Assembly: GCA_009781425.1 (NCBI GenBank) | Contig: WQYC01000008.1 | Location: 1-64,000 of the forward strand | Origin: Oscillospiraceae bacterium | Lineage (GTDB): Bacteria > Bacillota > Clostridia > Oscillospirales > Ruminococcaceae | Length of the DNA: 64,000 bases | Direction: 5' to 3' | In this document: positions 1 through 8,999 of the stretch, in pieces | Layout: each line of letters begins with the position of its first letter | Numbering within the stretch: the first letter of the stretch is position 1 | The notes under the pieces: generated by a model | The model's input: the letters and a program-made list of their open reading frames with translations, nothing else | Told to the model about the DNA's origin: nothing | The model's database searches: none | Translations under genes and position numbers: made by a program

Positions 1-345
1 AACCATCAGCAGAGCAATTGCGGCACTTGACCACAATTTACCCACTGCTTGGTCTGTCAAAACCGCACCGACCTGCACCGCTGTCGGCGAGGAATCCAAG
101 AAGTGCTCGCGCTGTGATTACGAGGAAACGCAACCGATAGATACAATCAGCCACGCATACGGAGGATACAACCAAACGCAGGCACCGACTTGCTTGACCG
201 CAGGCACAGAAACCGCGACTTGTATCGGCTGTAACGAAACCATCAGCAGAGCAATTGCGGCACTTGACCACAATTTACCCGCGGAATGGTCAGTAAAAAC
301 TGCACCGACCTGCACCGCTGTCGGCGAGGAAGCCAAGAAATGCTC
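1..345 (+). repeat. 237-bp (79-aa) tandem coding repeat, at least one full unit plus part of the next
   Basis: aaccatcagcagagcaattgcggcacttgaccacaatttaccc occurs at 1 and again at 238; the following sequence is near-identical. Confidence 0.85.
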
Positions 346-913
346 GCGCTGTGATTACGAAATCACGCAAGTTATAACAACTCTTGCGCACACCTGGGTT
401 ACCAATACAAATGGTACGCACAATTGCGCAACAGTAAATGGATGCGGTATAATAAACGAAAATTGTAACCCTGACGGTGTAAGAGAAATTTGTAACAAGT
501 GCGGCTACATTCCTCCCGAATTAAACACCCCAAATAATCCAACCAAACCCGGCAACGGAGGAGATTTTAGCTATAGTTCCGGCGGTAGCTCTGGTACCGA
601 TTCCGGTTCGAGAAGTGATTCCGTCATCGTCGGTGAAGGAGGAGATACACCATCCGCAACAACGGAGTCTGATGATAAACCTACCGCATCACACATATAT
701 ACAACTGCAGACGCATTAAATATTCTAAGGCACGTTTACAGATTTATCAAATTAACCCCGAAGCAAATAAAGTTGTATGATTTTAATGAAGACGAGAATA
801 TCACAACGGCTAATGCATTGCAAATCTTGAGGTTTATAGCAGGATTAATTGATGAATTAGGAGACGGCATGGCTGAAAGGTCAACAGCTGTGAACCAAGT
901 TTTGAGGATTTAA
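2..913 (+). CDS. Secreted/surface repeat protein with C-terminal dockerin-like domain (5' truncated by window edge)
   Basis: Frame 2 is open from the left edge (TISRAIAALDHNLPTAWSVKTAPTC...) into the listed ORF 194-913. Cys-rich ~79-aa repeats; C-terminus YTTADALNILRHVYRFI...YDFNEDENITTANALQILRFIAGLI is dockerin type I-like. Confidence 0.8.
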   Translation, partial: TISRAIAALDHNLPTAWSVKTAPTCTAVGEESKKCSRCDYEETQPIDTISHAYGGYNQTQAPTCLTAGTETATCIGCNETISRAIAALDHNLPAEWSVKTAPTCTAVGEEAKKCSRCDYEITQVITTLAHTWVTNTNGTHNCATVNGCGIINENCNPDGVREICNKCGYIPPELNTPNNPTKPGNGGDFSYSSGGSSGTDSGSRSDSVIVGEGGDTPSATTESDDKPTASHIYTTADALNILRHVYRFIKLTPKQIKLYDFNEDENITTANALQILRFIAGLIDELGDGMAERSTAVNQVLRI

Positions 914-940
914 AAAAAGTAGATTTATAGGAACGATAAA

Positions 941-972
941 AAATAAAGACGACTTCGGTCGTCTTTATTTTA
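941..972. terminator. Bidirectional intrinsic terminator between convergent genes
   Basis: aataaagacgac-ttcg-gtcgtctttatt perfect stem with flanking A/T tracts. Confidence 0.85.
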
Positions 973-1018
973 TTCCACCCATTTTATCTTTAACGGAAAA
1001 ACATTGATTTATATGTTC

Positions 1019-1969
1019 TTATCTCCGTAGCATCGGAAGGACATAATTCTGCGCGTTACGGGCAAAGTTATACTCGTTTGTTGCGTCCCATTGCACGCTC
1101 CACGTCATTATGCCGCCGAGGCAGCTGTACGGGCACTGACATATTTCAAAGTCACCGCGGAAGCCTGTTGTAAGTCTGCGGAAGGCCTCGTTAATTTGCG
1201 CGTTTGTGAGGTAGCCGTTATAAGCGGCGCGGGGGGTCGCAGGCAGTCCCACCGAAACTTTATTTGGCGCTAAACCGGGGAAATAGACACCTGTGTCAGC
1301 GATTCTGAAGCCGCGGATAATCGCTTCGGTCAGGTAAACTATGAAGTCTACCGTGCCTGATTCGTAGGGGCGGTAGTTGAGTCCGTACATTGAGCCGCTG
1401 TTGTAATACTGCATATGTACTCTTGTGATACGGTTTCCGAAGTGCAGAATGATTGGCAGGTAATTCCCCCAGTGCCCGCCGTAGCGTGCGATTCCCCCTA
1501 CCAAGTTCAACGTTTCGGGTGCCATCGTAAGCATAAATCCGCGCGGGAACGAATGCATAACCGCGTCAATGCCGTCGATTACACCCTTGACCGTGCCTGT
1601 GGGATTCCACGGATTCCCTGTGACTAACATTCCGTCCTCAACGTCGATGTCAACGCCGTCCACGCCTAAATCGCGGCAGATTGCGTACAAACTGTCTGCG
1701 AAACGTCTTACCTTTGCGGGGGTGTCGAGCGTTACGGTTACGCCGCCGCCGCCGACCGAAACGAGAACTTTTTGTCCTCGGCTTTGTAAGGTGCGAACGC
1801 AGTTTCTTGTGGGAATGTCGGGACCCGCCCACCTGCACACCCCCTGACTATCCGGCGCAACGAATGCCAAAATCACCTCATTATACATCGCCGGCACAGA
1901 CGTAAGCGGAACTCTGGCGCGTCCGGGCAGGTTCCAGCTCTGCCAGTAACCCGAAAGTACGGGTTTCAT
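1019..1969 (-). CDS. GH18 family (chitinase-like) glycoside hydrolase
   Basis: DGVDIDVE matches the GH18 DxxDxDxE catalytic motif; SGYWQSWN and ILAF strand motifs. Confidence 0.8.
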   Translation of the reverse strand: MKPVLSGYWQSWNLPGRARVPLTSVPAMYNEVILAFVAPDSQGVCRWAGPDIPTRNCVRTLQSRGQKVLVSVGGGGVTVTLDTPAKVRRFADSLYAICRDLGVDGVDIDVEDGMLVTGNPWNPTGTVKGVIDGIDAVMHSFPRGFMLTMAPETLNLVGGIARYGGHWGNYLPIILHFGNRITRVHMQYYNSGSMYGLNYRPYESGTVDFIVYLTEAIIRGFRIADTGVYFPGLAPNKVSVGLPATPRAAYNGYLTNAQINEAFRRLTTGFRGDFEICQCPYSCLGGIMTWSVQWDATNEYNFARNAQNYVLPMLRR

Positions 1970-2088
1970 ATAAAATCATCTCCTTATGTAAAAAATCTAC
2001 CTAAACTTATTTATGAGTTTAGGTAGCAGTATTCACATTATATGCGGAGTTGACTTTTTTGGTAATCTATGTTATAATTTAGAAAATA

Positions 2089-3939
2089 ATGCAAAAATTG
2101 GAGGAAATTATGAAAAAGCGTGTTGTTTCTATATTTATTGCGGCAGTTATGCTTGTATCGCTTGTTTCGGCGATGCCGGCGGCGGCGAACACCGCAAAAA
2201 CCGAGCTGCAACAGCTCGTAAACAGCTTCACGGAAGAGTTTCTCGAAACCGAGCTCTATACATACGGCACTGTAAGCTTTATCAGATTTGAATATGCCTT
2301 TGAGTACGCCGAGTATGTTTTAGCAGATAACAAGTCGGAATCACGCGATTTCACAACTGCAAAATTTCTTCTTGAAACAGCTCGCGATAATCTGTTAAAG
2401 AAAACATTAGAAGACCTTGAGGCTCTTTTAGCTTCAACAAAAGCAGTCTATGACGCCAATAATGTTTTTAATGCAAGAGGCGACTTGATTTATCAAAGTC
2501 ATCAGTTTAATTCTTTTAAACTGGGTTATGAAATGGTAGAGTTATTAATTTTTATTGAAGAAGATGATACGAATATTATCACTGATTTTTGGGAATATCT
2601 CACCGAAGCTTTTGAAAATCTTGAAAAAATGCCGGTAGTAACAAAAGCCGAAGCCGACGCACTTATGACAGAAATCGATAAAACGCTTCTCCTGCGCACT
2701 AAATTCTCAGACAGCCAAAGAGGTGAAGCAGATACGCCATGGGGCGAACGGGTTACCTCTTATCGAATCGATTATACCTCAAATACATTTCCGTTAACAT
2801 GGGGTGTTTTATGGGAAGGCAACAATTATTTGCGTACAGGTGAATATTGGGCTTACTTTTACCCATACGATTATGGAGTTTATAAATTTGAAAATGAATA
2901 TCATAAAATTTTCAACCTCGGCGGTGTAACATCAACCACTGATTATGATTTAGTTGAAACTTATTATGCTTTAACGAGAACCATTGCTATGATTAATAAT
3001 TTTGTAGATGAATATACTGACATTATTATCGAAGAAACCTTGAAAACAAAAGCAGAGTTGAATGACCTCATACAGTCTGCGTTTGACATTACCAATGTTA
3101 GCCCTTTCTTTATTGATTTATTCTCTAATTTGATTTTTGCGCGTTTAGACGCGATTTTTGTACATAACAAAGCTTTTACAGCAGAAGAAATAGCCGACAA
3201 GGACGACCAAAGAGAATATGGAAAAGCTTATGATGATTTAAATAACACTATCAATGCTTATAACCAGATACTTGAAAGATTCCCTGTTTCTATGAATGAT
3301 GTTATCGACCTTTTAAACAGCTCTTCAAACACGGCTGACAAAAATGTAATAGAAAAAAGAACCGCGCTTGCAATAGCGATTCTTGACAATGTGTGGGAGT
3401 CTGATTTAGGCACATCGCAAACATTCATGGGAAGATTTTTTAAAGTTAACGGTGATATTGACAAAGGAATATATCTCAGAGCTTTTGACAGATGGGGTTA
3501 TCCCCACCCGTTCCCTGCATATACAGCTTATATAGAACTGCTTGAAGCGGTTGAGAATAAATGCGCTGTCAGTCACGACTGGAACGACTGGGTAATAATA
3601 ACTCCCGCAACAAGAACCGCAGAGGGTAAGCGCGAGAGAACCTGCAAGAATTGCAGTGAAAAAGAACCGGGAACAATTCCGAAAATAACAGGCGGCGGCG
3701 GGGGCGGCGGCAATAACACACCTACACCTCCCGCTGAAACACCGCCTGTGACTCCTCCTCCTGCCGCTCCCGAAAAGCCTCACGAATACACCACAGGCGA
3801 CGCGCTGATAATTTTGCGTTATGTTGCAGGATTGATTGAATTAACAGAAGAGCAGAAAAAATTATTTGATATGAACGGCGACGGCGAGGTTAATACTGCC
3901 GACGCGCTCGCGATTCTTCGTAAGGTCGCGGGTTTATAA
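2089..3939 (+). CDS. Secreted dockerin-containing protein (true start probably MKKRVVSIFIAA)
   Basis: Signal peptide MKKRVVSIFIAAVMLVSLVSAMPAAA; C-terminal EYTTGDALIILRYVAGL...FDMNGDGEVNTADALAILRKVAGL. Confidence 0.8.
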   Translation: MQKLEEIMKKRVVSIFIAAVMLVSLVSAMPAAANTAKTELQQLVNSFTEEFLETELYTYGTVSFIRFEYAFEYAEYVLADNKSESRDFTTAKFLLETARDNLLKKTLEDLEALLASTKAVYDANNVFNARGDLIYQSHQFNSFKLGYEMVELLIFIEEDDTNIITDFWEYLTEAFENLEKMPVVTKAEADALMTEIDKTLLLRTKFSDSQRGEADTPWGERVTSYRIDYTSNTFPLTWGVLWEGNNYLRTGEYWAYFYPYDYGVYKFENEYHKIFNLGGVTSTTDYDLVETYYALTRTIAMINNFVDEYTDIIIEETLKTKAELNDLIQSAFDITNVSPFFIDLFSNLIFARLDAIFVHNKAFTAEEIADKDDQREYGKAYDDLNNTINAYNQILERFPVSMNDVIDLLNSSSNTADKNVIEKRTALAIAILDNVWESDLGTSQTFMGRFFKVNGDIDKGIYLRAFDRWGYPHPFPAYTAYIELLEAVENKCAVSHDWNDWVIITPATRTAEGKRERTCKNCSEKEPGTIPKITGGGGGGGNNTPTPPAETPPVTPPPAAPEKPHEYTTGDALIILRYVAGLIELTEEQKKLFDMNGDGEVNTADALAILRKVAGL

Positions 3940-3948
3940 AATAAAACA

Positions 3949-3982
3949 AACAATCGGGAGCATTAGCTCCCGATTGTTATTT
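3949..3982. terminator. Intrinsic terminator
   Basis: aacaatcgggagc-atta-gctcccgattgtt perfect stem followed by T-rich tract. Confidence 0.85.
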
Positions 3983-4528
3983 TATACGTTTCAAAAACTT
4001 AGGCTTCAGCCATTTTTCAATCGCATATTGCAATTGACTGAGGCAGAATTCGTAGCAGAAAAACGCAATGTTCGCTGTGCCCCAAAAGACGAAAACCGCC
4101 AAGTCGCCGAAGCGTTCCATGCCTTCGAGTACCTTTTCGACTTCAATGAAAATCGTAATTACTTGAAAGGCGGCAACGCAGGCGGCGTTGAAGACGAGAA
4201 GCTTCGCAAAAAAGCGCAGGACTATTGATTTGATTACGACAAGCTTATCTCTTATAATCGGATAATAACCGAAAAACGCTATGTAAACTATATTCGCTTC
4301 GACCGAGTGCGGCAGAAGAATCAAGAGCAGCAGGGAGGAAGCCGCGAAAGAGAGCAAAGCCCACTTGTAACTGATAAAAAAGCAAATCGACCAGATGAAT
4401 ATACCCGAAACCGCGGGGACAGCGTATGCGAAGCCGGGTATAAGCGAAATCAGCATAATCATTACGGCTAAAGCGCAAATGATTCCGCAGTAGGCGACCT
4501 TGTGACTTATTCGTTTAAAATTCCCCAT
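3977..4528 (-). CDS. Polytopic membrane protein, unknown function
   Basis: Several hydrophobic helices; start chosen at MGNFKRISHKVAYCG (4528) rather than the longer ORF start at 4630. Confidence 0.6.
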   Translation of the reverse strand: MGNFKRISHKVAYCGIICALAVMIMLISLIPGFAYAVPAVSGIFIWSICFFISYKWALLSFAASSLLLLILLPHSVEANIVYIAFFGYYPIIRDKLVVIKSIVLRFFAKLLVFNAACVAAFQVITIFIEVEKVLEGMERFGDLAVFVFWGTANIAFFCYEFCLSQLQYAIEKWLKPKFLKRIK

Positions 4529-4633
4529 TTTCGTCACTCCATTAGTTGTTTTTATATTTCTTGTTTTTCTATTGACATTTGAGCCTTGAAAGTATATTAT
4601 TATAAGTAAGATATTGAAAAGGGAGTGCAATTT

Positions 4634-5104
4634 ATGGCAAAAGCAACTAAGAAATCAAGAGGTACATCGGTATCGCTCTCGATTGATATAACCAAGCTTT
4701 TCGACGCGCAAATGAAGGTCGAAATGCTTAAAAACGGCATGAAGGCGTCATACAGACAGCTGCTTCATTCGCTCTCCCTCAAAGATGGCATAACCCAGCT
4801 CGACCTCGTGAAAATTACAAAGCTGAAAGCACCGACAATCAGCACAACCCTGCGCAATATGGAAGCCGCAGGCTTTATCACGCGCGAAGCAGACAAGGAC
4901 GACGCAAGAGCTACCCGCGTCTTCATAACCGAAAAGGGTAGGGAGGCTGACAAAAAAACGCGCAGCGGCGCATCTAAAATAGAGCGGAGCTTCCTATCCT
5001 GCTTAACAGCGGAGGAGAAAGAACAATTATCAGCTTTGCTCGGCAAAATAAAAGAAAACGCACAGAGAATCAGCGGTGAAGATATTGACGAAAATGATTC
5101 GTAG
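4634..5104 (+). CDS. MarR family transcriptional regulator
   Basis: wHTH with LVKITKLKAPTISTTLRNMEAAGFITREADKDDARATRVFITEKGRE (MarR DxRxxxxxLTxxG wing). Confidence 0.85.
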   Translation: MAKATKKSRGTSVSLSIDITKLFDAQMKVEMLKNGMKASYRQLLHSLSLKDGITQLDLVKITKLKAPTISTTLRNMEAAGFITREADKDDARATRVFITEKGREADKKTRSGASKIERSFLSCLTAEEKEQLSALLGKIKENAQRISGEDIDENDS

Positions 5105-5148
5105 GGAACGCATTCATGCGTTCCGGCACGGATGAATCCGCGCCCTAC
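5101..5148. repeat. REP/MITE-like palindromic unit with GTAGGG...CCCTAC termini
   Basis: gtagggaacgcattcatgcgttcc ggcacggatgaatccgcgccctac: perfect ggaacgcat/atgcgttcc hairpin plus inverted terminal GTAGGG/CCCTAC; lies between two convergent genes. Confidence 0.55.
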
Positions 5149-5153
5149 ATATT

Positions 5154-5696
5154 TCAATACAACAGACCTATTTCCGAATCGTAGTCATCAAGAATAAGCC
5201 TTAACGCCGTATACGCGATAATGTCGTAAACATTATCCGGAGCGGTGTTAAATTTTACGGGGATTTCAAGCGGCTGTATTTTTTTTCCCGAAAACGCCGT
5301 AATTTCACGGTTCAGCGAAATTACAATCCCGTCGTAGGTCAGGCTTGTGTAAGAAAGCGTGTCACGCCCGCTCTTGCCGCAAGAAATTACCCGCTGACCT
5401 AAAAGCTCGAGCCGTTCAAGCTGTTGTGTGTTTTCGGAATTGGCGATTACTATACTTTTTTCGGGAAGCAGGGCAGTCGGAACCTCGCCGAAATCCTTCA
5501 TAACGACAATGCACTCGTTAAGCTCCGCAAGCTCTATATGCGGAGCGTCAAGCACGAGAATGTCGTAGCCCTTTCCAAGCCGCGAAACCGCGCTGTCTTT
5601 GATATAAGTAACGCTGTAAGTATTGGTGAGATTGCTTTTTATAAGGCTTTCAAGCCCTGTATCATCGCGCTCTCCGATTAAAAATACGGTAGTCAG
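5154..5696 (-). CDS. Hypothetical protein (non-ATG start likely; listed ORF is 5'-truncated at an internal GTG)
   Basis: Frame stays open upstream of the GTG at 5555 to a GGGAG SD (about 5705-5709) with only CTG/ATC/ATT as start candidates (CTG at 5696). Confidence 0.55.
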   Translation of the reverse strand: MTTVFLIGERDDTGLESLIKSNLTNTYSVTYIKDSAVSRLGKGYDILVLDAPHIELAELNECIVVMKDFGEVPTALLPEKSIVIANSENTQQLERLELLGQRVISCGKSGRDTLSYTSLTYDGIVISLNREITAFSGKKIQPLEIPVKFNTAPDNVYDIIAYTALRLILDDYDSEIGLLY

Positions 5697-5755
5697 GATA
5701 ATTCACTCCCTTTCGGAATTAGAATTACCTGATTACCGCAGTTTTATGCACAAAT

Positions 5756-6301
5756 TTAATATTCTGCTCCGATTTTGAGTGCTTTCATGTTAAGGTCGAA
5801 CAAGTGCTCTTTGCCCTCGGTGACAAGCTTCATCGCTTTTTCTACAGTTTCCGCAGAAGCGAAGCCTGTTTCCTTGATTAATTTGCCGAGCATGATGATA
5901 TTCGCCATGCCTACCAAATTATTGTCAAGAGCAAGCTGAGTTGCAGGAAGGTTGAAAACCTCTACGCCGTCAACAGGCTTTGAAGCCGACGCGTCAGAAT
6001 TTGCGAGCGTCGAGTCGACGAAGGCTTTGCCGCCGCTTGCGACTGTGCCGATGAATTTATCGTAGCTGGGGCCGTTCATGGCAATCAGCAGGTTCGGGCT
6101 TGCAACGACGGGCGAGCCGATGGGTGTATCGCTGATTACAACCGAGCAGTTGCAGGTACCGCCGCGCATAGCGGGACCGTAAGCGGGGAACCAGGTTACT
6201 TCCTTGCCGTCAAGCAAGCCGATTTCAGCAAGCATTTTCGCGCCGAAAAGCACGCCTTGTCCGCCGAAGCCCGCGGTTAAAATTTCATAAGCTTTACTCA
6301 T
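5756..6301 (-). CDS. 2-oxoacid:ferredoxin oxidoreductase gamma subunit
   Basis: [18 protein letters not shown]...[23 protein letters not shown], operonic with alpha/beta/delta subunits. Confidence 0.9.
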   Translation of the reverse strand: MSKAYEILTAGFGGQGVLFGAKMLAEIGLLDGKEVTWFPAYGPAMRGGTCNCSVVISDTPIGSPVVASPNLLIAMNGPSYDKFIGTVASGGKAFVDSTLANSDASASKPVDGVEVFNLPATQLALDNNLVGMANIIMLGKLIKETGFASAETVEKAMKLVTEGKEHLFDLNMKALKIGAEY

Positions 6302-7044
6302 TATACGTTCCCTCCTTTGTCAGCGTATACTCCGAGCGGGTAATAAGGGAGCATATTTTCTTTAAGCCAGTCAAGAGCTTTAAGCGGTGTAAGTCCCCAG
6401 TTTGTGGGGCAGGTGGAAAGAACTTCAACCATTGAGAAGCCTTTTTTAGCTTTCTGAACCTCAAAGGCTTTTCTGATTGCCTTTTTAGTTGTGGCTATGC
6501 TCTTAGGGTCAACGGTCATAGTACGTTCAATATAAGTTGCGCCATCAAGGGTAGCGAGCATTTCAGAAACTCTTACGGGGAAACCCTCTCTCGAGGTTTC
6601 TCTGCCGTAAGGCGTAGTCTGCGTGAACTGACCGGGCAGGGTAGTGGGTGCCATTTGCCCGCCTGTCATGCCGTAAATTGCATTATTTACGAAGATAACA
6701 GTGATATTTTCACCTCTTGCCGCCGCGTGAACAGTTTCGGCTGTGCCGATTGCCGCCAAGTCGCCGTCGCCTTGGTATGTAAATACAAACTTGTCGGGGT
6801 TTGCGCGCTTAACGCCGGTAGCAACTGCGGGAGCACGTCCGTGCGAAGCCTGCATCATATCGCAGTTAAAATAATTATATTCAAGAACTGAACAACCAAC
6901 GGGGCAAATCCCGACGGTATCGCCTTCGATACCCATTTCGTCGATTACTTCTGCTACTAAGCGGTGAATAATCCCGTGGGTACAGCCGGGGCAGTAGTGA
7001 GTCGGTGTATCAATTAAAGCGTTTGGTCTTTTGAAATCAGGCAT
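6301..7044 (-). CDS. 2-oxoacid:ferredoxin oxidoreductase beta (TPP-binding) subunit
   Basis: YCPGCTHGIIHRL; GDGDLAAIG...N TPP-binding motif; YGMTGGQMAPTT. Confidence 0.93.
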   Translation of the reverse strand: MPDFKRPNALIDTPTHYCPGCTHGIIHRLVAEVIDEMGIEGDTVGICPVGCSVLEYNYFNCDMMQASHGRAPAVATGVKRANPDKFVFTYQGDGDLAAIGTAETVHAAARGENITVIFVNNAIYGMTGGQMAPTTLPGQFTQTTPYGRETSREGFPVRVSEMLATLDGATYIERTMTVDPKSIATTKKAIRKAFEVQKAKKGFSMVEVLSTCPTNWGLTPLKALDWLKENMLPYYPLGVYADKGGNV

Positions 7045-8096
7045 TAATACTTACCTCCTAATTCTTTAATTTTCTTGAAGATTTCAACAGGATTCGGCAC
7101 GAAGCCGCCCTGACGTCCGTAGAACTCTACAGGAAGCTTGAACTCAAGTGCCATTTTTACATCGTCTATCATTTGTCCCATCGACATTTCAGAAACTAAA
7201 ACTGCTTTCGCGTTTTTTGTAGCTTCTTTAAGTTGTTTTTCGGGGAAGGGCCAAAGGGTTTTAGGGCGGAAAACTCCTGCGTTTATGCCCTCTGCACGTG
7301 CCATTTCAACTGCGCTTTTTACTACTCTTGAGGTTGAGCCGTAAGCCGCGACAACTATGTCTGCGTCCTTGTCAAACTCGGCGTCAGTTTCGGCTTCAAC
7401 TATTTTCGTATAACGCTCGAAGCGTTCGTTTACGCACTTTTCTAAGACGAGAGCATCTAAGTAGAGCGAGTTTGTTATGTTCTTTTTGCGCTTGCCGCCG
7501 TGACCGTTTGCGCCGTAGGGATAGACCTCGGCGTTGTTTTTAATGTTGCCGAAGCTTACGGGTTCCATCATCTGTCCGAGAAGCCCGTCCGCAAGAATCA
7601 TAACAGGAGTGCGGTATTTTTCAGCGATTTCAAACGCTTTAACAGTCATGTCAACCATTTCCTGCACAGAGTTCGGTGCGAGTGTCGGGATTTTTAAGTC
7701 ACCATGACCTATTGCTTTAGTAGCCTGGAAGTAATCCGCCTGTGACGGCTGAATTGTACCGAGACCGGGACCTCCGCGCTGAATATTTACGATTACACAG
7801 GGTAAATCTGCACCCGCAAGGTACGAAATACCCTCGGCTTTGAGAGAGATACCGGGTGAGGAGGAGCTTGTCATACAGCGCACGCCGCTCCCTGCACAGC
7901 CGTAAACCATATGTATTGCGCCTATTTCGGATTCAGCCTGTACGAACACGCCGCCGTCGATTTTCGGCAGAGCCTTTGACATATAAGCGGTGATTTCATT
8001 CTGCGGCGTAATCGGATAACCGAAGTAGCTTTTACAGCCCGAGCGGATTGCCGCCTCGGCGCACGCCTCGTTGCCTTTCATAAGAACCTTGTTCAT
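7044..8096 (-). CDS. vorB: 2-oxoacid:ferredoxin oxidoreductase alpha subunit (VorB type)
   Basis: KGNEACAEAAIRSGCKSYFGYPITPQNEITAYM; SPGISLKAEGISYLAGADLPCVIVNIQRGGPGLGTIQPSQADYFQ. Confidence 0.88.
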   Translation of the reverse strand: MNKVLMKGNEACAEAAIRSGCKSYFGYPITPQNEITAYMSKALPKIDGGVFVQAESEIGAIHMVYGCAGSGVRCMTSSSSPGISLKAEGISYLAGADLPCVIVNIQRGGPGLGTIQPSQADYFQATKAIGHGDLKIPTLAPNSVQEMVDMTVKAFEIAEKYRTPVMILADGLLGQMMEPVSFGNIKNNAEVYPYGANGHGGKRKKNITNSLYLDALVLEKCVNERFERYTKIVEAETDAEFDKDADIVVAAYGSTSRVVKSAVEMARAEGINAGVFRPKTLWPFPEKQLKEATKNAKAVLVSEMSMGQMIDDVKMALEFKLPVEFYGRQGGFVPNPVEIFKKIKELGGKY

Positions 8097-8140
8097 GTTT
8101 TTCTCCTTTATTATAATAAGATTAATTTACAAAACAGGCA

Positions 8141-8350
8141 TTACGCCTTAGTAATTGTAATCGCGCAATCGGGGCACATCACCGCGCATAGCGCGCAAGC
8201 TGTACAAGCGTCAAGGTCTGTGCAGACAGCCGTGCTGAACCCTTCCTTGTTTAGTTTTTCGCTCTGCATAACCACGATGTTCTTCGGGCAGGCTGTGGTG
8301 CACAGTCCGCAGCCCTTGCAGCGGTCAAATTCGATTTTGAACTTTTCCAT
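8141..8350 (-). CDS. 4Fe-4S ferredoxin (delta subunit)
   Basis: Two CxxCxxCxxxC-type clusters: CKGCGLCTTACP, CTACALCAVMCP. Confidence 0.92.
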   Translation of the reverse strand: MEKFKIEFDRCKGCGLCTTACPKNIVVMQSEKLNKEGFSTAVCTDLDACTACALCAVMCPDCAITITKA

Positions 8351-8375
8351 TTGTTTTCTCCTTTATTAAATTTAA

Positions 8376-8999
8376 TTATTCCCAAATCTTCTTCACCAAG
8401 ATTTCAACCGGAAAATCAAGTCCGCAGGTAAATAATAGCGGTACGCCTGCCTTTTCCGCGATTTCCTCTGCGTAGGGCAGGGAAGCTTGGATTAATTCCG
8501 CGGTAGTTTCTGCACATAAATGCGTGTTGTTGACGATTCCTGTGCATTTAAGTCCCGAAACAGCTTCAATAGCGCGCAGTAATTCAAGTGCTTCCTCGGG
8601 CTTCTGCGTGTTAAGGCGGGACTTGTTCACGACGTAAAGCATATCATAGGTCTGCGTGGGCAGGAAGTCGCGGTAGCGTCCGAGTGCGCGCGCGCCCTCG
8701 TCGTCGCCGCCAACGTCGATAATAGTATAATCACTGCTTCTGACCGCGCCCGTGATGTCAAAACTAAGCGCGGGAACGTCAAGGCTTGAATTTGCGTACT
8801 TTGAAGCAATCAGCTTAATCTGCTTGTCCGCGAAAAGCTCCTTAAAATCCGCAGTTCTGAAGTAGGCGTTAACTACGTCAAGGTCAACGATTGAAACTGT
8901 GCCGCGTTCAGCTAACTTCAAAGCTAAGTTCGCAGAAATATTTGTTTTTCCCGAGCCGTAATGCCCTGTCACAACGATGATGTTTTTGAAGTTAATCAT
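8376..8999 (-). CDS. P-loop ATPase/GTPase (MinD/CobQ-like)
   Basis: [23 protein letters not shown] Walker [14 protein letters not shown]; start MINFKN at 8999. Confidence 0.75.
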   Translation of the reverse strand: MINFKNIIVVTGHYGSGKTNISANLALKLAERGTVSIVDLDVVNAYFRTADFKELFADKQIKLIASKYANSSLDVPALSFDITGAVRSSDYTIIDVGGDDEGARALGRYRDFLPTQTYDMLYVVNKSRLNTQKPEEALELLRAIEAVSGLKCTGIVNNTHLCAETTAELIQASLPYAEEIAEKAGVPLLFTCGLDFPVEILVKKIWE

